NCBI GenBank assembly: GCA_025054955.1
Contig: JANWZE010000112.1
Span: 66,310-130,309 of the forward strand
DNA from: Blastocatellia bacterium
Lineage (GTDB): Bacteria; Acidobacteriota; Blastocatellia; HR10; J050
Direction: 5' to 3'
Length of the DNA stretch: 64,000 bases
This document shows, piece after piece, positions 63,767-64,000 of this stretch. The notes beneath the pieces are model-generated. The model saw only the letters and a list, made by a program, of their open reading frames with translations. It searched no databases and was not told the DNA's origin. How positions within the stretch are numbered: position 1 is the stretch's first letter; each line of letters opens with the position of its first letter. The position numbers and the translations under genes are program-made.

Positions 63767-63874
63767 CGGATTCAACCCCTTCAGGCCGTTTGTCAATTCA
63801 CCTCTGTTCAGCCCTTGGCTGGTAATCTCTATCGAACCGGATTCAACCCACTCAGGTTGCCTGTCAATTCACCT
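63767..63874. repeat. Duplicated 3' end of the AMP-ligase gene, 71-bp offset
   Basis: CGGATTCAACCCCTTCAGG (63767) and CGGATTCAACCCACTCAGG (63838) start two 37-bp units, both ending TGTCAATTCACCT. The second unit contains the ligase stop codon and last codons. Confidence 0.8.
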
Positions 63875-64000
63875 GCCGCTCACGACCAGCCCAATAGGGA
63901 GCGCGCAGTTCGCGCTTGAGAATTTTACCTGAAGCGTTACGCGGCAATGCCTCGACGAAATCTACCGATTTAGGCGCTTTGTAGCTGGCAATATGCTGTT
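63864..64000 (-). CDS. AMP-forming acyl-CoA ligase, C-terminal end (5' part outside window)
   Basis: The last 44 or so codons of an ANL-superfamily enzyme run off the window edge. The segment [19 protein letters not shown] followed by [12 protein letters not shown] is the invariant C-terminal motif with the catalytic Lys of acyl-CoA synthetases. The stop is TGA at 63866-63864. It lies upstream of the Nudix and AidB-like genes on the same strand, so a shared acyl-CoA pathway is plausible. Confidence 0.85.
   Translation of the reverse strand, partial: QHIASYKAPKSVDFVEALPRNASGKILKRELRAPYWAGRERQVN

Overview
The window looks like chromosomal DNA of an Acidobacteriota bacterium, most likely class Blastocatellia or a close relative. 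This is inferred from gene content: two large Oar-type TonB-dependent receptors with an N-terminal carboxypeptidase-regulatory fold, a Ser/Thr kinase fused to a TolB-like domain and HEAT repeats, a DUF6600 protein, a PhoX-type phosphatase, and moderately high GC with many palindromic intergenic repeats. No rRNA, tRNA, prophage, insertion sequence or CRISPR array is visible.

Bases 1-15309 form a phosphate-acquisition region. It holds the end of a TonB-dependent receptor, a secreted beta-helix protein, a small lipoprotein, a PhoX phosphatase followed by a diheme cytochrome c, an orphan PhoB-like DNA-binding protein, and the run pstS-pstC-pstA-pstB-phoU-phoB-phoR. Four promoters here (before phoX, at 7912-7965, before the orphan regulator, before pstS) share one architecture: TTAAC-like pentamers repeated every 11 bp, then exactly 10 nt, then a -10 hexamer. 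The promoter at 7912-7965 has no convincing gene behind it. It points into a stable stem-loop and then antisense into the orphan regulator, so a Pho-controlled RNA is likely.

Bases 15818-24701 carry moaA, a transglutaminase-like/radical SAM gene pair, gamma-glutamyltransferase, proB-proA, and a pair of small membrane proteins. Bases 24918-32267 encode two Oar-like receptors in tandem. Bases 32654-39680 are mostly minus strand: queF, galT, a GH57 glycoside hydrolase, a sensor kinase with its receiver protein, and a ROK sugar kinase. Bases 39912-44493 hold a secreted protein, the kinase-TolB-HEAT protein and a DUF6600 protein. A 2.3-kb stretch (44494-46762) has repeats, one candidate 41-residue peptide gene and a terminator, but no standard gene. 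Then follow transketolase, a third TonB receptor, a coiled-coil predicted nuclease, a GNAT enzyme, a membrane dipeptidase, an enoyl-CoA hydratase/AtuA-type cluster, a DUF4412 lipoprotein, MsrA, a 2OG-Fe(II) oxygenase, PnuC, an AidB-like acyl-CoA dehydrogenase, a Nudix hydrolase and the tail of an AMP-forming acyl-CoA ligase.

Two features of the intergenic DNA stand out. Two dispersed repeat families occur in several gaps. Separately, at least nine gaps carry an imperfect direct duplication with an offset of 56-84 bp (mostly 66-74), and in five of them the duplicated unit includes the first or last codons of the adjacent gene (proA, GH57, tkt, enoyl-CoA hydratase, AMP ligase).
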